NCBI RefSeq assembly: GCF_027923225.1
Contig: NZ_BSDI01000030.1
Location: 1 to 64,000, forward strand
From: Phytohabitans aurantiacus
Lineage (GTDB): Bacteria; Actinomycetota; Actinomycetes; Mycobacteriales; Micromonosporaceae
Direction: 5' to 3'
DNA length: 64,000 nt
The notes beneath the pieces are model-generated. The model searched no databases, was not told the DNA's origin, and worked only from the letters and a program-made list of their open reading frames with translations. Positions 8,087 to 16,190 of this stretch are shown in pieces. Within the stretch, counting starts at the first letter, position 1. Each line of letters opens with the position of its first letter. A program made the translations under genes and the position numbers.

Positions 8087-9086
8087 ACAGGCCCAACAGG
8101 CGGTCCAGGAAGTCGCGGTACTGGCGCACCGCTACCCGGTACTGCTCGGTGTCGTTGCCGTCGGTGCTGCTCCATCCGCCGAGCTCGTCGCGCTGGCTGG
8201 TGAGCGCGGTGGTCAGCGACTGGACGGCGTCGTCCACGAGGCTCTGCGCGTCGCGGGCGGCGCCCTGCGGGTCGTCGACGAAGCGGAGTTGCACGTCGCG
8301 CCAGCGGTCGCGGAACGATTGGGCGGTGTCGTCGCCCCACAGCGCGGTGACCGGCTCCGCCGGCACGTCGCCCGGCAGCATCTCTGCGTGCGGCTCCGCG
8401 ATCTCTGTCTGCGGCTCCGCGATCGCTGCCGGCGGGGCCGCGTCGACCCGATCCGCGTCGACCCGATCCGCGTCGACGCTGCGATCCTCCTCGGCGACCG
8501 GCTCATCCTCGATGGCCGCCCCCTCACCGCGCTCGTCGAAGGCGTCGCGCTCATCAGTTGCGTCACGCTCGTCGACGGCATCGCGCTCATCGAAGGTGTC
8601 GCGCTTGTCGAAGGCGTCGCGTTCGTCGGTCGCGTCGCGCTCGCGTTCGTCGGTGGCGTCGCGGGACGGGCCGGCCATCGCGGCGGCCGCCGCCGCGCCC
8701 CCGACGGTCGCGGCGCCGAACGCGGTCGGCTGTGCGGCCGGTTCGTGGAACTCCGGCTCGTCGCGGTCGGCGCCGGTGTCGGTGACCTCGCCGTCCTGGT
8801 TGGGTGTGACGGCGGTCAGGTCGTCGGGGTCGGTGCGCTCCTCGGACAGCACCGGGTCCTCGAACGTGCCCTGATCGTCGAGCGACTCCTCCGGTACCCG
8901 ATCGGTCACGTCCTCGGCGGGCGTGTCCTCAGCGCCCGCGACGTCCGTTTCGTCCCGGTCTTCCGAGGCCCGGTCTTCTGTCGCCCGGTCTTCGGCGGGC
9001 GGGGGAACCGGCACGGGATCCGAGGTGACCCGATCCGGCTGATCAGGATCGGTGGGAGGGTACGAGTAGGTCTGCTGGTGCGTCAT
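8085..9086 (-). CDS. Acidic low-complexity protein with C-terminal helical domain
   Basis: 333 residues. Residues 1-140 are disordered and rich in Asp, Glu, Pro and Thr. Around residues 140-185 a hexapeptide of the type RDATDE repeats about eight times, encoded by 18-bp DNA repeats. There are also short duplications of IAEPxxE and VDADR. The last 90 residues form a helical domain (FRDRWRDVQLRFVDDP and AQSLVDDAV, then QYRDFLDRLLG) that is clearly related to the C-terminus of the next gene upstream. ATG 9086 has GGAGG six bases upstream and lies 11 bp after the stop of that partner, so the two are co-transcribed. The function is unknown. Confidence 0.75.
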   Translation of the reverse strand: MTHQQTYSYPPTDPDQPDRVTSDPVPVPPPAEDRATEDRASEDRDETDVAGAEDTPAEDVTDRVPEESLDDQGTFEDPVLSEERTDPDDLTAVTPNQDGEVTDTGADRDEPEFHEPAAQPTAFGAATVGGAAAAAAMAGPSRDATDERERDATDERDAFDKRDTFDERDAVDERDATDERDAFDERGEGAAIEDEPVAEEDRSVDADRVDADRVDAAPPAAIAEPQTEIAEPHAEMLPGDVPAEPVTALWGDDTAQSFRDRWRDVQLRFVDDPQGAARDAQSLVDDAVQSLTTALTSQRDELGGWSSTDGNDTEQYRVAVRQYRDFLDRLLGL

Positions 9087-9097
9087 GTGGTGCCTCC

Positions 9098-9646
9098 TCA
9101 GCGGCTGGGGACCTCGGGAGTGGCGCCGAGCAGGTCGGCGAAGAGCGCCCGGTAGTGAACGAGGGCCTGGCGGAGCCGTTCGGTACTGGCCTCGCCGCGC
9201 TCGTTCTCCAGGTAGATCTCATGGGCGTCTCGGTAGTGCCCGAGGGTCCGGGCGTGCTCGACGGAGAGGTGCGTGACCTGCTCCTCGTAGCTGTCATTGG
9301 GATAGCCGCGTTCGGCGATCAGCCTGCTGACCAGCTCATCCGCGGCGCGTACCGCCTCGTCGGGAGCCTCGACGAAGCGAGCCTGGATCTCTTCCCAGTC
9401 CGTGGTGTACTGCTGCCGGCTCTCCGGGGAGAGTTCCTTCAGCTGGAGCTCCGAGTGGCGGCGCTCGCGCTCACGCAATTCGCGCTCGGCCGCCGCGCGG
9501 CTCTCCCGTTCCTCGACGGCCCGGTCGTACTCGGGGCCGAATCTTTCGCGCAACGCTCGCCGGCGCGCCCAGTACCAGGCGATTCCGGCCACAGCCAGCA
9601 CCGCGAGCACGACGATGACGGTGACGATGATCTGAGTTGACGACAT
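9098..9646 (-). CDS. Membrane-anchored protein with a shared C-terminal helical domain
   Basis: 182 residues. One transmembrane helix (residues about 6-26) is followed by WARRRALRERFG, a charged coiled-coil stretch of Arg/Glu (about 30-75), and a helical domain with WEEIQARFVEAPDEAVRAADELV and a terminal YRALFADLLG. The same domain occurs in the following gene at 8085, so the pair arose by duplication and may form a complex. The domain is frequent in actinobacterial hypothetical proteins. It lies divergent from the conservon operon with 135 bp between the two starts. No catalytic motif is visible. The function is not known. Confidence 0.75.
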   Translation of the reverse strand: MSSTQIIVTVIVVLAVLAVAGIAWYWARRRALRERFGPEYDRAVEERESRAAAERELRERERRHSELQLKELSPESRQQYTTDWEEIQARFVEAPDEAVRAADELVSRLIAERGYPNDSYEEQVTHLSVEHARTLGHYRDAHEIYLENERGEASTERLRQALVHYRALFADLLGATPEVPSR

Positions 9647-9709
9647 ACCTGTGGTATTCCCGCTAGCACGTGATCATCAATCCAGGTACCGGCGGGAAAT
9701 CGGGGCGCA

Positions 9710-9737
9710 TTGAAACGCCTAGACGGCCATGTATCCT
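9710..9737 (+). promoter_or_regulatory. Candidate housekeeping promoter for the conservon operon
   Basis: TTGAAA at 9710-9715 and TATCCT at 9732-9737 are separated by 16 bases and lie 45 bases upstream of the kinase ATG. Confidence 0.45.
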
Positions 9738-9781
9738 GCCGGAGGCTGCCGAACCGTCCCCCCTCGGGCGAGGTCTCTTTG

Positions 9782-12160
9782 ATGAATACAGGCAACTGGT
9801 CGATCCGCGCGAAGATCATCGCTCTGGTGGCCGTGCCTCTCGCCGCGCTCGTAGCACTGTGGATCTTCACGACCACGCTGACCGTCGGCCCGGCATTGCA
9901 CCTGCTCGATACGCGTGCCCTCCGCGATCAGCTGAGTCGCCCCGGCGACGCGCTGGTCTCCGAGTTGCAGCGGGAACGCCGGCTTTCGGTCGTCTATCTC
10001 GCCGGCCGCGCGCAGGAGTTGCCGGCCCTCGACGAGCAGCGCAGCCGCACCGACGCGGCGGTCACCGACTTCCGCGAGCGGGCGCGCGGTGAGGATGTGC
10101 GCGACGCGGCCGACGAGGCGGTGCGCGCCCGCGTCGAACAGGTGACCACCGCGCTGGAGTTGCTGCCGGCCGGGCGGGGCTTCGTCGATCGGCGGGAGAT
10201 GGACAAGGCCGGTGCCCTCGGCCTGTACACCGGCATGATCGACGAGGCGCTGCGGCTCTTCGACGCGCTCGCCAACCTCGACGACGACGCGCTCGACCGG
10301 GAGGCTCGCGCCACCGTGGCGCTGACGCGCGCCCGCGAGGTGCTGGGTCAGGAGGACGCCTTGCTGGCCGGGGCGTTCGCCGCCAAACGGTTCGAGAGCG
10401 GCGAGCACTCCCAGCTCGTGCAGATCATCGGCACCGAGCGGTACCTGCACGTGGGCGCCGTATCCGCACTGTCCGAACAGGACCGGCTGGCACACCAGCG
10501 GATGGTCGAAGGGGAGGCGTTCGAGCGGCTGAAGGAGCTCGAAGACCGGATCATGGCGCAGGGCCGCGACAACGCCGCCGTACCGATCAACGCCAACGCC
10601 TGGCAGAGCGCGTACGAGCCGGTGGTGCGGCAGCTGCGCGACTTCGAGCTGGGAATCTCCGACGACCTCACGGACCGGGCCACCCCGGTCGCCGCCGGCG
10701 TGCTGCTCCGGCTCGCGCTCGCCGGGCTCTTCGGGCTCGCCGCGATCGCGCTGTCGCTGCTGCTCTGCCTGCGGGTGGGCCGGTCGCTGATCCGCCGGCT
10801 CAGCGGGCTGCGGCAGAGCGCGTTCGACCTCGCCGACAGGCGGCTGCCCGAGGTGGTGGCCCGGCTGCGTCGGGGTGAAGACGTCGACGTGGCCGCCGAG
10901 GCGCCACCGCTGGAGTACGGCACCGACGAGATCGGCCAGCTCGGGCACGCGTTCACCGAGGCGCAGCGCACGGCGGTACAGGCGGCGGTCGACGAGTCGA
11001 CCATGCGGCGGGGCCTCAACGAGGTGTTCCTCAACATCGCCCGGCGCAGCCAGACCCTCCTGCACCGCCAGCTCACCCTGCTCGACGGCATGGAGCGGCG
11101 CACCACCGAGCCAGACGAGCTGGAGGAGCTCTTCCGCATCGACCACCTCGCCACCCGGATGCGGCGGCACGCCGAAGACCTCGCGATCCTCGCTGGCGCC
11201 GTACCCGGCCGGGGCTGGCGCAATCCCGTGTCCATGCTCGACGTGATCCGCGGTGCGGTGTCCGAAGTGGAGGACTACGCGCGGGTGGCGGTCAACGGCG
11301 TGGAGTCCGCCGCCGTCGCCGGCCGGGCGGTCGGTGACATGATCCACCTGCTCGCCGAGCTGATCGAGAACGCCACATCGTTCTCGCCGCCTACGACCCG
11401 GGTACAGGTCAGCGGCGCGCCGGTCCCCAATGGATACGCCATCGAGATCGAAGACCGCGGCCTCGGCATGAAGTCCGAAGAGCTCGAGGAGGCCAACCGG
11501 CGGCTGGCTCGGCCGCCCGAATTCGATCCGGCCAACAGTGCCCGGCTCGGCCTCTTCGTGGTGGCCCAGCTCGGCGCCCGCCACGGCGTGAAGATCCGGC
11601 TGCGTTCCTCGCCCTTCGGCGGGGTGACCGCCGTCGTCCTGGTCCCGCCCGATCTGGTACTCCCGGAGCCGGAACCCGCCGCGCTGCTCGCCGCACCGGC
11701 CGACGACGTGCCCCGGCGGCGCGTCCGGGTCGTGACGCGCGTGGAGAGCGCCCCGGCGATCGAATCCGCGCCGACCCCTTCGGCCGCGACCGCACTCGGC
11801 GGTGCGGCCACCCTGCGCGCCGTCCGCAGCTCCGACTCCGGCGTCCGCGCGGTCGAGGGCGATGTGCCCGCGGGGCGGCCCGCGCCGGACGGGATGCCAG
11901 CCTCCACTGTGGCGCCGCCGCTGCACACCGACGGCCTGCCGCGCCGCGTCCGCCAGGCCAGCCTCGCGCCGCAACTGCGCGAACAGCCCACCGGCGACCT
12001 GCCCGAAGACCCGGCGCCCGCCCCACGCACCGCCGACCAGGCCCGGGCCGCGATGGCGGCACTCCAGGCCGGCACCGCGCGCGGCCGGCGGGAAGCCGAC
12101 GGTGCGCCCGCGGCGCGCGGCACCGCGCCGGTGCCTGGCGTGACACCAGAAGGGGAATAG
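9782..12160 (+). CDS. cvnA: Conservon sensor histidine kinase with NIT sensor domain
   Basis: 792 residues. A first transmembrane helix (about 11-32) leads to an extracellular nitrate/nitrite-type NIT helical sensor (about 45-290, with ERRLSVVYLAGR), a second helix (about 305-328) and a HAMP-like linker. A helical segment with RRSQTLLHRQLTLLD takes the place of a classical DHp His box. The ATPase domain (about 520-635) has the N box ENAT, DRGLGM and ARLGLFVV. The last 150 residues are Pro/Ala-rich and disordered. Conservon kinases work as a membrane complex with a roadblock protein, a DUF742 protein and a Ras-like GTPase; all three follow directly. ATG 9782 has GAGGT upstream. The signal it senses is unknown. 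Confidence 0.9.
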   Translation: MNTGNWSIRAKIIALVAVPLAALVALWIFTTTLTVGPALHLLDTRALRDQLSRPGDALVSELQRERRLSVVYLAGRAQELPALDEQRSRTDAAVTDFRERARGEDVRDAADEAVRARVEQVTTALELLPAGRGFVDRREMDKAGALGLYTGMIDEALRLFDALANLDDDALDREARATVALTRAREVLGQEDALLAGAFAAKRFESGEHSQLVQIIGTERYLHVGAVSALSEQDRLAHQRMVEGEAFERLKELEDRIMAQGRDNAAVPINANAWQSAYEPVVRQLRDFELGISDDLTDRATPVAAGVLLRLALAGLFGLAAIALSLLLCLRVGRSLIRRLSGLRQSAFDLADRRLPEVVARLRRGEDVDVAAEAPPLEYGTDEIGQLGHAFTEAQRTAVQAAVDESTMRRGLNEVFLNIARRSQTLLHRQLTLLDGMERRTTEPDELEELFRIDHLATRMRRHAEDLAILAGAVPGRGWRNPVSMLDVIRGAVSEVEDYARVAVNGVESAAVAGRAVGDMIHLLAELIENATSFSPPTTRVQVSGAPVPNGYAIEIEDRGLGMKSEELEEANRRLARPPEFDPANSARLGLFVVAQLGARHGVKIRLRSSPFGGVTAVVLVPPDLVLPEPEPAALLAAPADDVPRRRVRVVTRVESAPAIESAPTPSAATALGGAATLRAVRSSDSGVRAVEGDVPAGRPAPDGMPASTVAPPLHTDGLPRRVRQASLAPQLREQPTGDLPEDPAPAPRTADQARAAMAALQAGTARGRREADGAPAARGTAPVPGVTPEGE

Positions 12161-12185
12161 CAATCAGACGGGAAAGAGAAACGCA

Positions 12186-12602
12186 GTGCAGATGAGGCAG
12201 GCCGCCAATTTGAGCTGGCTGCTCAACGACCTGGTCGAACGGGTGCCCTCGGCCCGCCAGGCGGTGGTGCTGTCGGCCGACGGGTTGATGCTGGGCCAGT
12301 CGCGCGGGCTGACCCGCGAAGACGCCGAGCACCTCTCCGCCATCGCGGCTGGCTTCCAGAGCCTGGCGAAGGGCGCCAGCCGGCACTTCCACACCGGGCC
12401 GGTCCGGCAGACCGTCGTGGAGATGGAATCCGGGTACCTCTTCGTCACCTCCGCCGGCATGGGCGCCTGCCTTGCCCTGATCAGTGCCGCCGACGCGGAC
12501 ATCGGGTTGATCGCGTACGAGATGGCCATGCTGGTCGCCCGGGTGGGCCAGAACATGACGTCATCGACGAGGACGACTACGGTGCACACCGATGCCCACT
12601 AA
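12186..12602 (+). CDS. cvnB: Roadblock/LC7 domain protein of conservon
   Basis: 138 residues covering one roadblock/LC7 domain: LSWLLNDLVERVPSARQAVVLSADG, then the central helix and a C-terminal YEMAMLVARVGQNM. Roadblock proteins regulate small GTPases such as MglA; here the partner is the GTPase two genes downstream. GTG 12186 is preferred because GGGAAAGAG lies about eight bases upstream; ATG 12192 is the alternative. The 3' end overlaps the DUF742 gene by 11 bases. Confidence 0.9.
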   Translation: MQMRQAANLSWLLNDLVERVPSARQAVVLSADGLMLGQSRGLTREDAEHLSAIAAGFQSLAKGASRHFHTGPVRQTVVEMESGYLFVTSAGMGACLALISAADADIGLIAYEMAMLVARVGQNMTSSTRTTTVHTDAH

Positions 12603-12987
12603 CGGATCCGGACTCCCGCACCACGACTGGCTCGACGACGACGCCGGTCCCGTGGTGCGGCCGTACACGGTCACCGGTGGCCGCGTACGGCCGGTGACCG
12701 GTGGGTTCGACCTGCTCGCGTTCGTGCTCGCCGCCCCGGGCGCCACCCGCGCCCCCGAGGCCGCACAGCTCCAGCCCGAGCACCGCGCGATCCTCGCCCT
12801 GGCCCGCGAGCCGATCTCCGTCGCCGAGATCGCCGCCGGCCTCGACCTGGTGGTCGGCGTCGTCCGGGTGCTGCTCGGCGACCTGCTCGCGTCCGGCCTC
12901 ATCGCCCTGCACGAGCCCTCGGCGATGGCCCACCTACCCGACGACGACATCCTCCAGGCGGTGGTCAATGGACTACGGGCACTCTGA
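12592..12987 (+). CDS. cvnC: DUF742 protein of conservon
   Basis: 131 residues. VRPYTVTGGRVRP near residue 20 is the family signature, and the C-terminal half predicts a winged helix (PISVAEIAAGLDLVVGVVRVLLGDLLASGLI). The family is the third component of Streptomyces conservons and probably binds the GTPase or kinase. It overlaps cvnB by 11 bases and cvnD by 20 bases, so the four genes are translated as a unit. Confidence 0.9.
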   Translation: MPTNGSGLPHHDWLDDDAGPVVRPYTVTGGRVRPVTGGFDLLAFVLAAPGATRAPEAAQLQPEHRAILALAREPISVAEIAAGLDLVVGVVRVLLGDLLASGLIALHEPSAMAHLPDDDILQAVVNGLRAL

Positions 12988-13555
12988 ACCCTCCATCCCG
13001 CTGGCCTTGAAGATCCTCGTGGCCGGCGGGTTCGGGGTGGGCAAGACGACCCTGGTCGGGTCGGTCAGCGAGGTGCGGCCGCTGCACACCGAAGAGGTGC
13101 TCACCACCGCCGGCATCGGCACTGACGACGTCCTCGGCATCGAGTCAAAGCGCACCACGACCGTCGCGATGGACTTCGGGCGCATCACGATCAACGACGA
13201 CCTTCAGGTGTACCTGTTCGGCACGCCCGGCCAGGAGCGGTTCTGGTTCGTGTGGGACGAGTTGGCGTTCGGGGCGCTGGGCGCGGTGGTGCTCGCCGAC
13301 ACCCGGCGTCTGGCCGACTGCTTCCCGTCCGTCGACTACTTCGAGCGGCGGCGCATCCCGTTCGTGGTGGGCGTCAACCGGTTCGACGGCGCTCGGCGGT
13401 TCACGCCCGACGCCGTCCGGCAGGCGCTCGACCTCGATCCCAACGTGCCCGTGGTGTCCTGCGACGTCCGCGACCGCCAATCCGGAAAGCATGTACTGGT
13501 CGCCCTGGTCGAGCACGTGGCGGCCAAGCGCGGCCACCCCGTCCCCACCCGCTGA
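12968..13555 (+). CDS. cvnD: Ras-like GTPase of conservon
   Basis: 195 residues. The P-loop GGFGVGKTT is at about residues 20-28, followed by the switch region SKRTTTVAMDFG, the G3 motif GTPGQERF and the G4-like NRFD. ATG 12968 lies inside the end of cvnC; a longer in-frame reading from 12701 would only repeat cvnC in another frame. In the model from Streptomyces, GTP loading of this protein relays the state of the CvnA kinase. A family A palindrome begins 12 bases after the stop and probably marks the operon end. Confidence 0.9.
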   Translation: MDYGHSEPSIPLALKILVAGGFGVGKTTLVGSVSEVRPLHTEEVLTTAGIGTDDVLGIESKRTTTVAMDFGRITINDDLQVYLFGTPGQERFWFVWDELAFGALGAVVLADTRRLADCFPSVDYFERRRIPFVVGVNRFDGARRFTPDAVRQALDLDPNVPVVSCDVRDRQSGKHVLVALVEHVAAKRGHPVPTR

Positions 13556-13567
13556 TCCCCATTTTTT

Positions 13568-13621
13568 GTGATCAGGGCGTCCCTCAAGTCGTTAGAGCGA
13601 CTTGAGGGACGCCCTGATCAC
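13568..13621. repeat. Family A 54-bp palindrome, copy 2
   Basis: Perfect inverted repeat with 24-bp arms, starting gtgatcagggcgtccctc, around the six-base centre ttagag. It lies between the convergent cvnD and the duplicated membrane protein gene and is preceded by a run of six T. It is the best-preserved copy in the window and the same orientation as copy 1. Confidence 0.92.
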
Positions 13622-13637
13622 GGGCGCGGGTGCCTGA

Positions 13638-14375
13638 TCATGGGCGGGGGGTGAGGGCGGCGCGGGCGCGGTAGGCGAGTTCGCCGGCGAAGGTGACGCC
13701 GACGATCAGGGCGGTCGCGGCGATGGGGGCGTGCGGCGGTAGGTCGCCGTGAAACACCGCCAGCAGCAGCCCCGTCAGCCCCAGCCCTCCACTGTGCACT
13801 CGCGCCGTGAGGTCGCCGGCTCGCCGCATCAGCGCGGCCACCAGCAGCGCGAACCCGACGCAGAGCCCGTACGCCGCGAACTGCGAGAGCGCGCTCGCCG
13901 CCGGATGGAGCGCCGCCAGCAACGTGCGGGTCACGCTGGCGGCGCCGATGAAGAAGATGACGGAGTGCCAGCTGGGGCGCCGGGTGCCGAGTATTCGGAA
14001 CGCGGCCTCACCGGCGCCGGTCGCGGCGAGGATCACGGCGGTCGCCACGAGCAGCGGCAAGGCGGGGGTCTGGCCGTACGACACCGCCAGCAGCATCGCC
14101 GACAGGCCCAGCAGCGCGCTGCACACGCGCGAGGTGAGGCGGCTGCGGGCGCGTTCGACGAGTTGCCCGATCACGAGCGCGAACCCGGCACACAACGCGT
14201 AAGCGCCGTAATGAGTGTGCGGATGCGGGTCGGTTTCCGGGTGGATCCGCAAAAGCATCGTCCGCATGAGGTTTGCCGCGCCCACGTAGAAGATGACCGA
14301 GTGCCAGCTCGGACGGTTGAGCTTGAACCAGGTGCACAGCATGTTTACTTCTATCGGTCGCACGGCGTCCGGCAT
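13638..14375 (-). CDS. Internally duplicated multi-pass membrane protein
   Basis: 245 residues with about eight hydrophobic segments. It is two copies of a unit of about 105 residues. Unit 1 begins RPSWHSVIFYVGAA and ends GEAAFR; unit 2 begins RPSWHSVIFFIGAA and ends GELAYR. Each has HP near the first helix end, then YGLC/YALC and GFALL/GFALV helices. No enzyme or transporter signature is recognised. The start is uncertain: ATG 14375 leaves only 24 bp to the divergent regulator; ATG 14342 (MLCTWFKLNRP) starts closer to unit 1. Neither has a strong ribosome site. It may be controlled by the divergent LysR-like gene. Confidence 0.72.
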   Translation of the reverse strand: MPDAVRPIEVNMLCTWFKLNRPSWHSVIFYVGAANLMRTMLLRIHPETDPHPHTHYGAYALCAGFALVIGQLVERARSRLTSRVCSALLGLSAMLLAVSYGQTPALPLLVATAVILAATGAGEAAFRILGTRRPSWHSVIFFIGAASVTRTLLAALHPAASALSQFAAYGLCVGFALLVAALMRRAGDLTARVHSGGLGLTGLLLAVFHGDLPPHAPIAATALIVGVTFAGELAYRARAALTPRP

Positions 14376-14399
14376 GGCGTTTTGGAAACGGCAACCAAT

Positions 14400-15485
14400 A
14401 TGACTTCAACCAAGATCAGAAGAATTAATTGTTGGTATCTTGCCGCTGTGGGACAGGTCAGGGATCGCGCACCGGACGAGTGGGACTGTGTCGTCTTCAT
14501 GGCGCTAGCGGAAACGGGCACGCGCCAGCAAGCGGTACGGCTGCTCGCGGACCGGTACGACGAACACATCACGGTGGAAGGCGTCCGCGTCATCCTCAAT
14601 AAGATCAACAAATGGTTGCACCGGCCGGCGCTGGAGGAGGGCGTCGGGCCGCGCGGGAAGGTCCGGCTCACCCCGCGCGGTCTGCGGTTTCTTCGCTTCT
14701 GCGAGCGCGTGCGCGGCATCTACCTCGACGAACGCAGGTACTTCGCCGAGTCGCACGTGCCAACTCTGGTGTGCCTTCCGCACCACGCCACGATCGTGAA
14801 AAGGCTTTATGTCGACACGCTCGAACAGGAACCGGTCGGCGAGGAGAAAATCCACATCCTGGAGTTACAGCAGAGCGACCGCGGCAACGAGTCGTTTTTC
14901 GACCAAGCGCTGTGGCCGCTCACCACGGGGGCGTACCATCTCGCGATCGGTCCGGCGCCGCCGGAGGAGTTCCGCGACGAACTACAGTCCGACGTGCTGT
15001 ACGACGCGCGGCTCGAAGTTTTCGTGCCGGCCGACTTTCCGGGTGATGCGATGTCGCTCGATGAGTTCGTTCGGTGGCCGCGCATGTCGCATCTGCCGCC
15101 GAAGGATTCCGGCGCGCGAATGCTTCTCGAAAACGCCATCGCCACATACGGCATCGATGATCCGGGCGAGCATCGCCGGGTGGCGAGTGAGACGTACGAA
15201 ATCGGCAGCGTCATCGAATGCGTCTCGCTGCTGCACGAGCGCGGACTGCCGACACCGCTCGTGCTCGCACCGTCGGACGTCGCGCTGGTCTACAAGCCCG
15301 GCATGCGCTTCGGTGGCGCGGGCGTCGAGCATTCCCGCTGGGTGCCGCTGCACCACGAGGGCGCGCCGTTCCGGCTCGACGTGCACGTCACCACCGCGAA
15401 CCCGCGCCCCCGCTACCTGCGCCCGCTCGTCGCGATGCTGCAGAAGATCTGCGGGGACGAGCCAGGGCTCAGCGGTCCACTATGA
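14400..15485 (+). CDS. LysR-like transcriptional regulator
   Basis: About 361 residues. The N-terminus resembles a LysR winged helix: VVFMALAETGTRQQAVRLLA, a recognition helix with VEGVRVILNKINKWL, then RGKVRLTPRGLRFL, which mirrors the family RGxxLTPAG wing. The rest (about 115-360) is consistent with a two-lobed effector domain (DALWPLTTGAYHLAIG-like segments), though divergent. The start is uncertain. ATG 14400 has no ribosome site; GTG 14448 lies seven bases after TATCTT and would give a leaderless message. It is divergent from the duplicated membrane protein, a likely target. The last 17 bases overlap the lutC stop on the other strand. Confidence 0.62.
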   Translation: MTSTKIRRINCWYLAAVGQVRDRAPDEWDCVVFMALAETGTRQQAVRLLADRYDEHITVEGVRVILNKINKWLHRPALEEGVGPRGKVRLTPRGLRFLRFCERVRGIYLDERRYFAESHVPTLVCLPHHATIVKRLYVDTLEQEPVGEEKIHILELQQSDRGNESFFDQALWPLTTGAYHLAIGPAPPEEFRDELQSDVLYDARLEVFVPADFPGDAMSLDEFVRWPRMSHLPPKDSGARMLLENAIATYGIDDPGEHRRVASETYEIGSVIECVSLLHERGLPTPLVLAPSDVALVYKPGMRFGGAGVEHSRWVPLHHEGAPFRLDVHVTTANPRPRYLRPLVAMLQKICGDEPGLSGPL

Positions 15486-16083
15486 CCACGTCGAGGCGGC
15501 GCGGTCCGTGTACGCCCTCGACGCGGTTGAGCTCGATGTCGCTGGTGGCTGACGGGCCCGACACCAGCGTGAGCGGCCGCGTCGGGTCGGCCAGCCGCCG
15601 CAGCGCCTGGGGCACGCCGGCCACGATCTGTCCGTTGTGGACGACGCAGATGTGGTGGTCGGGCACCAGCGTCAGCGCCCGCCGGCCCTGGTCGGGGCCG
15701 GCGTCGAGGATCAGCGTGCCGGTCTCGGCGACCACCACCGCGCATCCCGTCACGACCGCGATCCCCGGCGCGTCCAGGTCGGCCACCGCGAGGGGCCGCG
15801 GCTCGTCGCGCATCACGTCACCTTGGTACGCGGACAGCCACTCCTGCGGCACCCCAGAGGGAACGACGATCCGCTCGGTGCCGGCCAACACCTCGGCGAG
15901 CGTGCCGGCCAGGCCGTCTCCGGTGCAGCGGTGGACGGTGGCCTTGTAGTCGACGAGCCGGTCGACCAGCAGCTCCACCAGGTCGTCCGGCTCCCGCGCC
16001 ACCTCGTAGTCCCGCGGCACCACCACCTGCTCCGCCGGCCGAGCCGCCCGCACCCGCCGCAGCACTTCCTCACGAGCGTTCAC
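15469..16083 (-). CDS. lutC: LutC-type LUD domain protein of lactate utilisation
   Basis: 204 residues. The LUD core includes TGCAVVVAETGTLILD and HHICVVHNGQIV, typical of LutC/YkgG. With LutA and LutB it forms an iron-sulfur L-lactate oxidation complex linked to pyruvate formation. GTG 16083 is the start because AGGAG lies six bases upstream; reading further would run into the palindrome at 16121. It is the last gene of gntR-lutA-lutB-lutC, but a family A palindrome separates it from lutB, which may lower its expression. The end overlaps the convergent regulator by 17 bases. Confidence 0.9.
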   Translation of the reverse strand: MNAREEVLRRVRAARPAEQVVVPRDYEVAREPDDLVELLVDRLVDYKATVHRCTGDGLAGTLAEVLAGTERIVVPSGVPQEWLSAYQGDVMRDEPRPLAVADLDAPGIAVVTGCAVVVAETGTLILDAGPDQGRRALTLVPDHHICVVHNGQIVAGVPQALRRLADPTRPLTLVSGPSATSDIELNRVEGVHGPRRLDVVIVDR

Positions 16084-16120
16084 TGTGTCTCCTGGTTCGC
16101 TCGGTCGCCCACCACCGGCC

Positions 16121-16174
16121 GTGATCAGGGCGTCCCTCAAGTCGCCCTAACAACTTGAGGGACGCCCTGATCAC
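16121..16174. repeat. Family A 54-bp palindrome, copy 3 (between lutB and lutC)
   Basis: Arms of 22 bp starting gtgatcagggcgtccctc, centre cgccctaaca. It is inside the lut operon, 16 bases after the lutB stop and 37 before the lutC start. The centre differs from copies 1 and 2 and reads in the opposite orientation. Confidence 0.9.
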
Positions 16175-16190
16175 GAAGAGCGGGTGTTGG

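Noticed and set aside
13568..13621. Family A copies as ordinary Rho-independent terminators only
   Set aside because: No U-run follows most copies, and two are inside an operon; the near-identity across unrelated loci favours a dispersed element, although a termination effect is possible.
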